From assembly GCA_903862955.1 (NCBI GenBank), contig CAIPAH010000023.1, positions 1 through 64,000 on the forward strand: DNA of 64,000 nt, given 5' to 3'. The stretch is from an uncultured Opitutia bacterium (GTDB lineage Bacteria > Verrucomicrobiota > Verrucomicrobiia > Opitutales > Opitutaceae). The position numbers and the translations under genes were made by a program. This document shows, one piece after another, positions 16,799-25,321 of the stretch (position 1 is the stretch's first letter; each line of letters opens with the position of its first letter). The notes beneath the pieces were generated by a model, which did no database searches, was not told the DNA's origin, and was given only the letters and a program-made list of their open reading frames with translations.

Positions 16799-17740
16799 CT
16801 AAATCTTTCCCACGAGCGAGCGCGGGATTTGGTAGAGGTAGCCGCAGGAACGCCACGCGCGGACGAGGGATTTCTTGGCGGTGTCGGGGTTGAACGTCAG
16901 CCAGCCGAGCAGGGCGAGGAGGGCGTAGCCGAGGACTTTGAAGACATTGCCCACGAGGCGCCCGGCAAAATAGCCCGCGGCGCCGGGCTGGCCGGCGCGG
17001 TCGATGACGCGCGAGCGGGCCGAGTCGAAGGCGTGGCGCGTGGCATAGCGGAAGGTGGTGCGATTCGCGGGCATCTGGTGCTGGACGGCCGCGGCGGGCA
17101 CGAACCACACCTGGAGGCCGGCGGCGCGCACGCGGCGGATCATCTCGCTGTCGCCGCCGGAAAAATAGTTGCCGGCGGCACGGTCGAGCGCGGTGTGAAA
17201 CGGCCCGAGTTGCTCAAACACCCAGCGGGGAAACGCCAGGTTTGCGCCCATCGGGGAGTGCCGGGCGTCGATCGGGCCGGCATCGGCGCGAAACGCCAGC
17301 GGGGCGTGCCACTCGGCGACCCAGGGCGGCAGGCCCTGCGGGAAGACGGGAATCACCTCGCCCCCCACGGCGCCGACGCGGCGGGACTTGTCGGCGCGCA
17401 GCGGTGCGGTGAGCTGCGTGAGCCAGTCCGGCTGCACAAGGATGTCGTCGTCGGCGAAGATGAGGATCGCGCCGCGCGCCTCGGCGATGGCGCGGTTGCG
17501 GGCATGGTCAAGTCCCTGCTGGGTCTCGAGCACGTGCCGCGGCGCCGGCTGCGCGTCGGCGAACTCCGCGACGACGGCACGGGTGTGGTCGGTGGAGTTG
17601 TTGTCGATGACCAGCACCTCGAACTGACCTGCGGGGAAAACCTGCAGCGCGATGCCGGCGAGGGTCTGGCGCAGGAAGTCGGCGCGATTATACGTCGGGA
17701 TGGCGACGGTGAGCTGCAGGGGGCCGTTCAGGGAAAGCAT
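16799..17740 (-). CDS. Family 2 glycosyltransferase
   Basis: The 313-residue protein has a GT-A N-terminus (LTVAIPTYNRADFLR), the motif VLVIDNNSTDHT and the metal-binding ILIFADDDIL. A middle segment with GGDSEMIRR is the family-2 acceptor site, and a hydrophobic C-terminal stretch (LGYALLALLGWL) suggests membrane attachment. It is likely an LPS or exopolysaccharide sugar transferase. ATG 17740 was chosen over an upstream GTG because conservation begins shortly after it. It is divergent from the methyltransferase at 17827. Confidence 0.88.
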   Translation of the reverse strand: MLSLNGPLQLTVAIPTYNRADFLRQTLAGIALQVFPAGQFEVLVIDNNSTDHTRAVVAEFADAQPAPRHVLETQQGLDHARNRAIAEARGAILIFADDDILVQPDWLTQLTAPLRADKSRRVGAVGGEVIPVFPQGLPPWVAEWHAPLAFRADAGPIDARHSPMGANLAFPRWVFEQLGPFHTALDRAAGNYFSGGDSEMIRRVRAAGLQVWFVPAAAVQHQMPANRTTFRYATRHAFDSARSRVIDRAGQPGAAGYFAGRLVGNVFKVLGYALLALLGWLTFNPDTAKKSLVRAWRSCGYLYQIPRSLVGKI

Positions 17741-17826
17741 GCGGTGACCTCCAGTTGTTGCCGGGCGGGGCGCCGCCCGCAAAGAAAAAGCTTCCCGCCC
17801 GGGGGCGCATGGCGTGGATTCACCCC

Positions 17827-18537
17827 ATGGCTTTCAAGCACTGGCCCCTCGTGCGCGACCTGCGCTTTGCCCAGAAATGCGGCCGTTACCTGCGCGGCGC
17901 ACGCAAGCGCCGGCCGGATCTCGACTGGAACGAATTTCACCGCGTGGCGCGGCATTTCAAGACGGACGACATGGGCAGTTTTCCGGAGCGGGGTTTCCTC
18001 TACCAGCTGGCGAGCGATGCGCCGGCGGGTGCGCAAGTGATTGAGGTGGGGTCGTGGATGGGCGCGTCGACGTGCTTCCTTGCGGCGGGACTGAAGGGCG
18101 ATGCGGCGAAGATTTTCGCGGTGGACAACTTCCAGGGGCTTTCGACGTGCGGCGAGGATGCGGCGTGGTATAACCGGCATTTCCGGAAACTGGGGTCGAG
18201 CAGTACGCTGGAGATTTTCCGCGGCAACTTCGCGGCGCTCGGGTTCGCGAACCGGGCTGAACCGGTGGTGAGCGATTCCCTCGCGGCGGCGCAGAGCCTC
18301 CAGGCGAAGCGCGGGACGATCGACCTGGTTTTCATCGACGGCGACCATTCGTATGCGGCGTGCGCCGCGGACATCGCGGCGTGGGCGCCCTATGTGAAGC
18401 GGGGCGGCGTGATTGCATTTCACGACTTCGGGAGCCGGGCCAGCGGGGTGACGCAGGCGATTTTCGAAGCGATCAAAGCCGGCCGGTTCGCCGAGATTGT
18501 CGGCGTGGCGAACACGATCATCGCGTTCCGGATGTAA
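17827..18537 (+). CDS. Class I SAM-dependent methyltransferase (Methyltransf_24-like)
   Basis: The protein of about 236 residues has motif I VIEVGSWMGASTC, an acidic motif II (FAVDNFQG) and the metal/acceptor motif LVFIDGDHSYAACAADI, all typical of the class often found in polysaccharide loci. ATG 17827 and ATG 17809 are both possible starts; neither has a good ribosome site. It is embedded in the glycosyltransferase cluster on the opposite strand, which suggests a sugar or lipid substrate. Confidence 0.85.
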   Translation: MAFKHWPLVRDLRFAQKCGRYLRGARKRRPDLDWNEFHRVARHFKTDDMGSFPERGFLYQLASDAPAGAQVIEVGSWMGASTCFLAAGLKGDAAKIFAVDNFQGLSTCGEDAAWYNRHFRKLGSSSTLEIFRGNFAALGFANRAEPVVSDSLAAAQSLQAKRGTIDLVFIDGDHSYAACAADIAAWAPYVKRGGVIAFHDFGSRASGVTQAIFEAIKAGRFAEIVGVANTIIAFRM

Positions 18538-18557
18538 GAGCCGGAGGAGGGGATTTT

Positions 18558-18617
18558 AGCCGGAAGCCAGGAATCCAGGAATTCGGACTCAGCTTCCTGG
18601 TTTCCTGGCTTCCGGCT
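18558..18617. repeat. Inverted repeat, AGCCGGAAGCCAGGAA family, copy 2
   Basis: AGCCGGAAGCCAGGAATCCA and the right arm TTCCTGGTTTCCTGGCTTCC are separated by a short spacer. The right arm is read on the minus strand as the last codons of the glycosyltransferase, which stops inside the element at 18589. Confidence 0.92.
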
Positions 18618-19665
18618 TCAAACTATCCGCGAGTGCGGTGAAAACTTGCTCCACGGTCAGGTGGCGCACGCAGTAGCTTTTGTAGGAATTGCCCGGCTCG
18701 CAGGGGGTCGGGCCCACGGCCCCGAGGCAGGTGCAGGGCAGCGGCGGCTGGAGGACCGTGGTGCGTTGGCCGAGCGGCCGCCAGATGGTGGCATTCTGTG
18801 AGCCGAAGAGCGCCACGACAGGCGTGCCGACCGCGGCGGCGATGTGCATCGGGCCGCTGTCGTGGCAGAGGAAGAGGTCGAACTGGGCGGTGAGCGCGGC
18901 GAACTGGCCGACGGTGAAGCGTTGTTCGAGGGCGACGAGGTGATACTTGGCGTGGCGGCGGATCTCCGCGACCAACGCCTGCTCGCCCGGGCCGGCGACG
19001 ACGAAGACCTGCGCGCCGAGTTCGGATTGCACGCGGTCGCAAACGGCGGCGAAGCGCTCGGCGGGCCACAGGCGATACGGACTGCGGCTGCCCGGGTGCA
19101 GCAACACGCGGGCATGGGACGCGGTATATTTCTTCTCGACGTTCCCGGCCCAGACGGCGGTGGACTCGAGGTCCTTGGGCCGCGGCACGAGGCGGACTTC
19201 CCGCGAGACGATGGGCACGCCGATCGCGGGCAACAGCGCGAGGTAGGTGTCGGTGATGTGGTGCGAGTCGTAGAAGGCGTTCGTGACCTTCGCGACCTGG
19301 GTGTAGAAGCGCTGGTAACGGAACGGGATGAGCTCGCGATTGAAGGTGGCGCGGACGGCGGCGCCGGTCAGGCGGGCGACGATCGCGGTCTTCTCCGTGT
19401 TGTCGAAGTCGAGGACGTGCGTGAATCGCGCGCGGCGCAGCCTGCGGATGAAACCCGGCCAGCTCGAGAGGTGCTTGGGCAGCGCCAGCGCGGCGTCGAC
19501 GTCGGGGTTGAGCGCGAGGATGTCGGTGTAGGCGGGCTCGGCGGCGACGGTGACGCGGGAGGAGGGCCAGTGCAGGCGCAGGTTGCGGAGCACGCTGCCG
19601 AGAAGGACAATGTCGCCGAGGTAGCGGCGGCGAATGACGAGGACGTTGGGCGGAGCGTCGGCCAT
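18589..19665 (-). CDS. Glycosyltransferase family 9, heptosyltransferase-like
   Basis: The 358-residue protein shows the family-9 layout: an N-terminal NVLVIRRRYLGDIVL, a central HPGSRSPYRLWP and the signature FLCHDSGPMHIAAAVGTPVV. Heptosyltransferases of this family add heptose to the LPS inner core. A Cys-rich stretch near the end (PCTCLGAVGPTPCEPG) is typical of members. The last ten or so residues (KPEARKPGS) come from a repeat, not from the family fold. It begins three bases after MsbA stops and is probably translated from the same message. Confidence 0.92.
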   Translation of the reverse strand: MADAPPNVLVIRRRYLGDIVLLGSVLRNLRLHWPSSRVTVAAEPAYTDILALNPDVDAALALPKHLSSWPGFIRRLRRARFTHVLDFDNTEKTAIVARLTGAAVRATFNRELIPFRYQRFYTQVAKVTNAFYDSHHITDTYLALLPAIGVPIVSREVRLVPRPKDLESTAVWAGNVEKKYTASHARVLLHPGSRSPYRLWPAERFAAVCDRVQSELGAQVFVVAGPGEQALVAEIRRHAKYHLVALEQRFTVGQFAALTAQFDLFLCHDSGPMHIAAAVGTPVVALFGSQNATIWRPLGQRTTVLQPPLPCTCLGAVGPTPCEPGNSYKSYCVRHLTVEQVFTALADSLKPEARKPGS

Positions 19666-19668
19666 GCG

Positions 19669-21411
19669 TCAGGCGGCGCTGTGCTGGCGATCGTAGAGCG
19701 ACTGATAGAGGGCGTTGCCCGCGTAGAGCTGGGCGTGGGTGCCGGAGGCGACGACCTGGCCGCGGTCGAACACGAGGATCATGGACGCGTCGCGGATGGT
19801 GCTGAAGCGGTGGGCGATGATCAGCACGGTCTTGCCGACGACGAGTTTCCGCAGCGCCTCCTGGATGAACTGTTCGCTCTGGGAATCGAGGGCCGACGTG
19901 GCCTCGTCGAGGATGAGGATCGGGGCGTTGCGGAGGAATGCGCGCGCGAGGGCGAGGCGCTGTTTCTGGCCGCCGGAGAGGAGGGAACCGCGCTCGCCCA
20001 CGATCGTTTCGTAACCGTGCGGCAGTGTGCGGATGAAGTCGTCGGCGTGGGCGTCGATGGCGGCGGCGAGGACCTCGTCGCGCGTGGCGTCGGGGCGGCC
20101 GAGGAGGAGGTTGTGGTAGATCGTGTCGTTGAAGAGCACGGGGTCCTGCGAAACGAGGGCGATGTTGCGACGCAGGTCGGCGACGCGCATGGCGCGGACG
20201 TCATGGCCGTCGATCGTGACGCGCCCGGCGGTGGCCTCGTAGAAGCGCGGGACGAGGTTGGCGAAGGTGCTCTTGCCGGCGCCGCTGGGGCCGACGAGCG
20301 CGCAGACGGTGCCGGCGGGGATGCGGGCGCTGAGGTCATGCAGGACGGGTTCGCCGGGATTGTAGGCGAACGTCACGCCCTCGAACCCGACGTGGCCCGC
20401 GAGACGGCCGACGGGGACGGGCTGGGCCGGATCGGTGATCGTGACGGGCTCGTGGAGGACGAACTCAAGTCGGTCCAACGCGGCGAGGCCGCGTTTGTAT
20501 TCGTTGTTCATCGCGCCGAGTTTCTTGATCGGCTCGTAGCTGAAATAGAGCGCGGTGATGATGGCGACGAAGGTGGATTCGCGGATGCCGGTGCCGTAGG
20601 CGAACACGAGGGTGACAGCGATGCCGGCGGCGGCGATGACCTCGATGGCGGGGGTGAGCGCCTGGACGTATTTGGCAATCTTGACCTGCGAGGTGATGAG
20701 GTCGTGGCTGGCGGCGGCGAAGCGCTCGGTTTCTCGTTCCTCGAGGCCGAAGGCGCGGACCTCGCGGGCGGCGGCGAGGTTTTCCGCAAAGCGGGTGGTG
20801 ACGACGCCGAGGTTGGTCTGGAGCTGGTAGGCGCGCTTGATGACCTTCTTGCCGACGTAGCGCACGGGCAGGACGGCGAGCGGGACCAGCGCGAGGCTGG
20901 CGAGCACAAGCCACACGCCCTGGTCGCCGAAGGCAAAGACGACGAGCGTGGCGAGCGTGGCAATCAGCTGCACGGGCTGTTTGATGCCGTCGCTGGCGAG
21001 CGTGGTGAGCGTGGCCTGCAGCTGGCCGGTGTCGGACATGCCGCGCGAAATGAGGTCGCCGGCGGCCTTACCCTGGACGAACGAAAGTGGGAGTTGCTGG
21101 AGTTTCCGAAAATAGTCGGTGCGAATCGCCTCGAGGATCCGCACACCGCTCAGCTGGATGTAGTAGCTGTTGAGGTAGCCGCTCACCGCGCGAAGCAGGA
21201 AGGCCACCGGGATGGTGGCGGCGATGAGGATGACGGTGCCGAGCGGCAGGCCGACGTGGTCGCGGTCAAAAATGACGGGAAAGACATACTTGATGAGCGC
21301 GGGGAGGCTGACGCCGTTGGTCAAGGCGAAGAGCACCGCGTAAAAAATCGCCGCGATCAAGGGACGACGGACGGGCTTCAGGTAGCGGAGATAGGGGCGG
21401 AAACGGCGCAT
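19669..21411 (-). CDS. msbA: ABC transporter ATP-binding/permease, MsbA-like
   Basis: The 580-residue half-transporter has an N-terminal six-helix membrane domain (about 15-310) and a C-terminal ATPase: Walker A VGPSGAGKST, signature LSGGQKQRLALARA, Walker B ILILDEATSALD and the switch His in IIAHRFST. MsbA exports lipid A-core across the inner membrane; E. coli MsbA is 582 residues. Location next to a heptosyltransferase and two other LPS-type glycosyltransferases supports this. Without further comparison it might be another lipid or drug exporter. Confidence 0.9.
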   Translation of the reverse strand: MRRFRPYLRYLKPVRRPLIAAIFYAVLFALTNGVSLPALIKYVFPVIFDRDHVGLPLGTVILIAATIPVAFLLRAVSGYLNSYYIQLSGVRILEAIRTDYFRKLQQLPLSFVQGKAAGDLISRGMSDTGQLQATLTTLASDGIKQPVQLIATLATLVVFAFGDQGVWLVLASLALVPLAVLPVRYVGKKVIKRAYQLQTNLGVVTTRFAENLAAAREVRAFGLEERETERFAAASHDLITSQVKIAKYVQALTPAIEVIAAAGIAVTLVFAYGTGIRESTFVAIITALYFSYEPIKKLGAMNNEYKRGLAALDRLEFVLHEPVTITDPAQPVPVGRLAGHVGFEGVTFAYNPGEPVLHDLSARIPAGTVCALVGPSGAGKSTFANLVPRFYEATAGRVTIDGHDVRAMRVADLRRNIALVSQDPVLFNDTIYHNLLLGRPDATRDEVLAAAIDAHADDFIRTLPHGYETIVGERGSLLSGGQKQRLALARAFLRNAPILILDEATSALDSQSEQFIQEALRKLVVGKTVLIIAHRFSTIRDASMILVFDRGQVVASGTHAQLYAGNALYQSLYDRQHSAA

Positions 21412-21543
21412 GCGGGGGTCGACTTAGTGGAGATTGAGGCGGCAGGGTTCCACCTTCAATCCTTTGACGCGCGCACGTCCGCCTTCGCTCCAAGAGCTAC
21501 GGCGCGACAAGCAGGCTTTAAACTTGGGTCGCATGTCTGAGCT

Positions 21544-22515
21544 TCAGTCTTTGGAGGCTCGGACGTCGAGGGCGTCTCTCAGGCCGTCGCCGAGGAAATT
21601 GAGGGAGAAGAGCGTGAGCGAAAAAACACTGCCGGGGAAGACGAGCAGCCACCAGAACTCCTCCATCTTCTCGGCGCCGTCCTTGATCAGCGCGCCCCAC
21701 GAGCTCATCGGCGGCTGGACGCCGAGGCCGAGGAAGCTGAGGAAAGCCTCAAGCAGCATGACGGCGGGCACGGTGAGCGTGGCGTAGACGATGATGGGTC
21801 CGAGGATGTTGGGGATGATGTGGCGGAAGATGATCCGGCGCCGCCCGTAGCCGAGCGAGTGGGCGGCCTCGATGAATTCCATCTTTTTGACTGAAAGCAC
21901 CTGACCGCGCACGATCCGCGACATCGTGAGCCACTCGACGGCGCCGATGGCGGCGAAGAGGAGCACCATGTTGCCCGCGCCCTGCATGCCCTCGAGGTGG
22001 ACGGTGTTGCGGAGCCACGCGTCGAGTTTCTCCGACGGCTCCTTCATGAAGACCATGAGCAGGATCACGAAGATCGTGAACGGCAGGGCGTACATGATGT
22101 CGACGATGCGCATCATGACGCGGTCGGTCTTGCCGCCGAGGAAGCCGGCGATCGCGCCGTAGGTCACGCCGATGGTGAGCGCGACGAAGGTGGCGACAAG
22201 GCCGACCATGAGCGAAATGCGGCCGCCGTAGAGGATCCGGGCGAAGAGGTCGCGGCCGAGCGTGTCGGTGCCCAGCCAGTGTGCGGCGCCGGGCGGCGTG
22301 GCGCCGAGGTCGAGGTTTTGGTCCTGATAGGTCTGGGAGAACCACGGCCCGCAGATGCACAGGAGCGTGAGTGCCAGCAGCGCGATGCCACCGGCGACCG
22401 CCAGCTTGTTTTTCCGCAACCGGGCCCACGCGTCGTGCCACGGCGAGTGACCGTGCTCCAGCTGCGCCGGGGTGACGTCGGCGGTGGGGAGAACTTTAGG
22501 CGAAAGGGAAGGCAT
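21544..22515 (-). CDS. oppC: Oligopeptide ABC transporter permease OppC-like
   Basis: The 323-residue inner-membrane permease has an N-terminal OppC_N segment (LRKNKLAVAGG) followed by six predicted transmembrane stretches and the EAA loop (EAAHSLGYGRRRIIFRHIIP) that contacts the ATPase. It would form the peptide channel with OppB, which lies 84 bases upstream. The genes for the two ATPases (OppD/OppF) are absent from the downstream side; msbA follows. Confidence 0.93.
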   Translation of the reverse strand: MPSLSPKVLPTADVTPAQLEHGHSPWHDAWARLRKNKLAVAGGIALLALTLLCICGPWFSQTYQDQNLDLGATPPGAAHWLGTDTLGRDLFARILYGGRISLMVGLVATFVALTIGVTYGAIAGFLGGKTDRVMMRIVDIMYALPFTIFVILLMVFMKEPSEKLDAWLRNTVHLEGMQGAGNMVLLFAAIGAVEWLTMSRIVRGQVLSVKKMEFIEAAHSLGYGRRRIIFRHIIPNILGPIIVYATLTVPAVMLLEAFLSFLGLGVQPPMSSWGALIKDGAEKMEEFWWLLVFPGSVFSLTLFSLNFLGDGLRDALDVRASKD

Positions 22516-22522
22516 CGGAGTT

Positions 22523-22593
22523 GCCCGCGGATTTCCCGAATGGGCGCGAATCCGAAGGCTGGGGATTCGTGGTCATTCGTGTGATTCGCGGGC
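22523..22593. repeat. Inverted repeat in the oppB-oppC gap
   Basis: GCCCGCGGATTTCCCGAATG and CATTCGTGTGATTCGCGGGC are imperfect inverted arms. The family resembles the CACGAATCACACGAATG type of intergenic repeats and fills the gap between the two permease genes. Confidence 0.75.
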
Positions 22594-22599
22594 AGAAAG

Positions 22600-23520
22600 T
22601 CATTCGAACTTCAGTTTTGGGTTGAGCCAGACTTGGGCGACGTCGACGGCGAGGTTCAGGCCGATGAGGAGGGCGGCGTAGAGGATGACGGTGCCGAGGA
22701 CCAGGGTGTAGTCGCGGTTGAAGGCGCTGTTGACGAACTCGCGGCCGAGGCCGGGGATTTGGAAGATCGTCTCGATGACGAAGGAGCCGGTGAGGATGCC
22801 GGCGATCGCGGGGCCGAGGAAGGAGACGACGGGCAGCAGGCCGCCGCGGAGGGCGTGGTGGAAGATCACGCGGGTTTCGGAGGCGCCCTTGGCGCGGGCG
22901 GTGCGGATGTAATCCTGATTGAGCACTTCCAGCATGCCGCCGCGGGTGAGGCGGGCGACGTAGGCGGCGTAGACGCAGCCGAGCGTGAGGCTGGGCAGGA
23001 CGCGGTCGATGGGCGTATACCAGCCGGAGGCGTTGAACCAGCCGAAGTGGATGGCGAACGTGAGCACGAGCAGCGGGCCGAGCACAAACGTGGGCACGCA
23101 GATGCCGATCATCGCGGCGGAGGAGCAGACATAGTCGATCCAGGTGTTGCGCTTGACGGCGGCGAGGACGCCGAGCGTGAGCCCGACGGCGAGGGCGATG
23201 GCGAGGGAGAGCAAGCCGAGCTCGAGGGAGACCGGGAGCTTGTCCGCAATGATCTCGTTGACGGTGCGATTGGGATACTTGAACGACGGCCCGAGGTCAC
23301 CGTGGAAGATTACCCGCCCGAGATAGTTGGCGTATTGCTGCCAGAGGGGCTGGTCGAGGTGGTAGGCCCGCTCGAGGTTGCGCATGACCTCCGGAGTGAC
23401 GGCCTTTTCCGCCGTGAAGGGGCCGCCCGGCACGAAACGGATCATGAAGAACGTCGCCGTGACGATGATGAAGAGGACCGGGATCGTCTCGAGGACGCGG
23501 CGGGCGATGAAACGAAGCAC
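22600..23520 (-). CDS. oppB: Oligopeptide ABC transporter permease OppB-like
   Basis: The 306-residue protein begins with the OppB N-terminal helix (FIARRVLETIPVLFIIV) and carries the conserved PGGPF segment, the EAA-like loop (YIRTARAKGASETRVIFHHA) and a final helix in front of LNPKLKFE. It pairs with OppC in the inner membrane to import peptides. It is preceded by four substrate-binding protein genes on the same strand, so its operon is probably large. Confidence 0.93.
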   Translation of the reverse strand: MLRFIARRVLETIPVLFIIVTATFFMIRFVPGGPFTAEKAVTPEVMRNLERAYHLDQPLWQQYANYLGRVIFHGDLGPSFKYPNRTVNEIIADKLPVSLELGLLSLAIALAVGLTLGVLAAVKRNTWIDYVCSSAAMIGICVPTFVLGPLLVLTFAIHFGWFNASGWYTPIDRVLPSLTLGCVYAAYVARLTRGGMLEVLNQDYIRTARAKGASETRVIFHHALRGGLLPVVSFLGPAIAGILTGSFVIETIFQIPGLGREFVNSAFNRDYTLVLGTVILYAALLIGLNLAVDVAQVWLNPKLKFE

Positions 23521-23570
23521 GACGGAAAGTAAGGGTTAAGCAGGAAGAAGGAAGTAGGAAAACGCGGTGA

Positions 23571-23653
23571 GGTGGGCCGGGCGCTCCGCGTGCGGCAGCT
23601 GAGCGATCAAGACGCAGGTCGGAATGTCGCGCGCGGAGCGCCCGACCCACCTA
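23571..23653. repeat. Paired REP-like hairpins between oppA and oppB
   Basis: Two opposed hairpins (GGTGGGCCGGGCGCTCCGCG and, on the minus strand, GTAGGTGGGTCGGGCGCTCC) share the TCC loop. The minus-strand GTAG head provides the TAG stop codon of the oppA gene (23651-23653). Confidence 0.85.
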
Positions 23654-25273
23654 CGGCGCCAGATCGACGTATTTCCAGGGGCAGTTGTCGACGGGCGTGT
23701 TGACGAAGCCGAGGACGCGCGGGCTGATCAGCCGGGCGCGGGTGTAGTAAAAGATCGGCAGCACCGGCATCTCATCGAGGAGGATCTTCTCCATCCGGTG
23801 GTAGATGGCGTAGCGGCCGGTGTTGTCACGTGCGGACAGCGACGAGTGGAGGAGCCGGTCGTATTCCGCGTTGCCCCAGTTGCTGTCGTTGTTGCCGCCG
23901 CCGGTTTCCCAGAGGTCGAAGAACACGTGGGGATCGACGTAGTCGGCGATCCAGCCGGCGCGCTCGATCTGGAAGTTCCTCGCGTGCTGGTCGTCGATGT
24001 AGACCTTCCACTCCTCGTTCACGAGGTTGATGTCCACGCCGAGGTTCTTGCGCCACATCTGCTGGAGCGCCTCGCCGATGGTCTTGTGCTTCTCGAGCGT
24101 GTTGTAGAGCAGGTCGACGCGCGGGAAGCCGCGGCCGTCGGGGTAACCGGCCTCGGCCAGCAGGCGCCGCGCCTCTGCCACGTTGGCCTTGAAGCTGTCG
24201 GTGCTGCGGTAACCGAGGAGATTCTGCGGGACGAAATTGTAGGCGGGCACCTCGTCGGCGAGCGTGACGTTCTTCACGAGGCTCTCGCGGTCGATCGCGA
24301 GCGCGAGGGCGCGCCGCACGCGGACATCGTCGAAGGGCTTCCGCGCGACGTTGTAGCGATAGAAATAGATGCCGTCGTAGGGGTCGACGCGGACGGATTC
24401 GGGGTGTTCGCGGCGGTAGATCGCGAGCTTGGTGAGCGGCACCTCGTTGGTGATGTCGAGCTGGCCGGCGCGGAACATGCGCTCTTCGGTGTCGGCGAGT
24501 TCGACGGGATAGAAGTCGATCTCGTCGATCTTGACGTGGGCGCGGTCCCAGTAGGTGGGCGAGCGTTCGGCGACGATGAGCTGGTTGGGCGTCCAGGATT
24601 TCAGGACATACGGACCGTTGCCGACGAAGTTTTCGGGGCGCGTCCAGGCCGTGCTCCGCTGCGTCATGCCGCCGAACTTTTTTATCGTGGGAATATGCAC
24701 CGGATACCACGCGTATTGGTTGAGGGCGTGGAGCAGAAACGGCGCGGGCTGGACCAGGGTCAGCACGAAGGTGTGGGCGTCCGGGGCCTGGAAGCCGGTC
24801 TGCGCGAAGTCGGTAAGCTTGCCGTCGTAGTAATCTTTCGCACCGCGTACGTGGTTGAAGAGCATGTAGGCATACGCGCAGGCGAGGGCGGGGGTCAGCT
24901 CGCGCTGGTAGGACTGCACGAAATCCTGCGCCGTGAGCGGGTCGCCGTTGGACCATTTGGCGTCGGCGCGGAGGTGGAACGTGTAGGTCAGGCCGTCGGG
25001 CGAGATCTCCCAGCGCTCGGCGACGCCGGGGATGATGTTCATCTGGGGATCCTCGTTCACGAGTCCCTCGCAGAACGTCTGCAGGAGGCGGTATTCCACC
25101 GTGCCGGTGACGATCTGCGGGTCGAGGTCCTGCGGCTCGGAGCCATTGCCGAAGCGCAGGATTTTGCGCGCAGGAGGGTTGCTGCCGGAGCCGGCGGTGG
25201 CGGTGGGCTCTTTTTTGGCGCAGCCCGAAAAGACCAGGGCGGCGGCGAGAAGGAGGGTGAGACGGGACAGCAT
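23651..25273 (-). CDS. Peptide ABC transporter substrate-binding lipoprotein (OppA-like 1)
   Basis: The 540-residue SBP-bac-5 family protein has a conventional lipoprotein signal with C18 (LVFSGC), then GNGSEPQDLDP and the family motif TYTFHLRADAKWSNGDP. It should bind peptides at the outer face of the inner membrane and deliver them to OppBC. It starts 48 bases after the preceding oppA paralogue stops. Its TAG stop is inside a repeat. Specificity is unknown. Confidence 0.93.
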   Translation of the reverse strand: MLSRLTLLLAAALVFSGCAKKEPTATAGSGSNPPARKILRFGNGSEPQDLDPQIVTGTVEYRLLQTFCEGLVNEDPQMNIIPGVAERWEISPDGLTYTFHLRADAKWSNGDPLTAQDFVQSYQRELTPALACAYAYMLFNHVRGAKDYYDGKLTDFAQTGFQAPDAHTFVLTLVQPAPFLLHALNQYAWYPVHIPTIKKFGGMTQRSTAWTRPENFVGNGPYVLKSWTPNQLIVAERSPTYWDRAHVKIDEIDFYPVELADTEERMFRAGQLDITNEVPLTKLAIYRREHPESVRVDPYDGIYFYRYNVARKPFDDVRVRRALALAIDRESLVKNVTLADEVPAYNFVPQNLLGYRSTDSFKANVAEARRLLAEAGYPDGRGFPRVDLLYNTLEKHKTIGEALQQMWRKNLGVDINLVNEEWKVYIDDQHARNFQIERAGWIADYVDPHVFFDLWETGGGNNDSNWGNAEYDRLLHSSLSARDNTGRYAIYHRMEKILLDEMPVLPIFYYTRARLISPRVLGFVNTPVDNCPWKYVDLAP

Positions 25274-25321
25274 GAGAAAGAGAGGAGACGCGCGCGAGCT
25301 GGGCGCAAGCGGCTTGGCGGG

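Noticed and set aside
16785-17108. N-terminal extension of the WaaE-like glycosyltransferase
   Set aside because: It would overlap the upstream glycosyltransferase gene by about 310 bases and has Arg/Pro-rich shadow composition.
18844-21540. 898-residue plus-strand open frame opposite msbA and GT9
   Set aside because: Composition is that of a shadow frame; the minus-strand genes have all family motifs.
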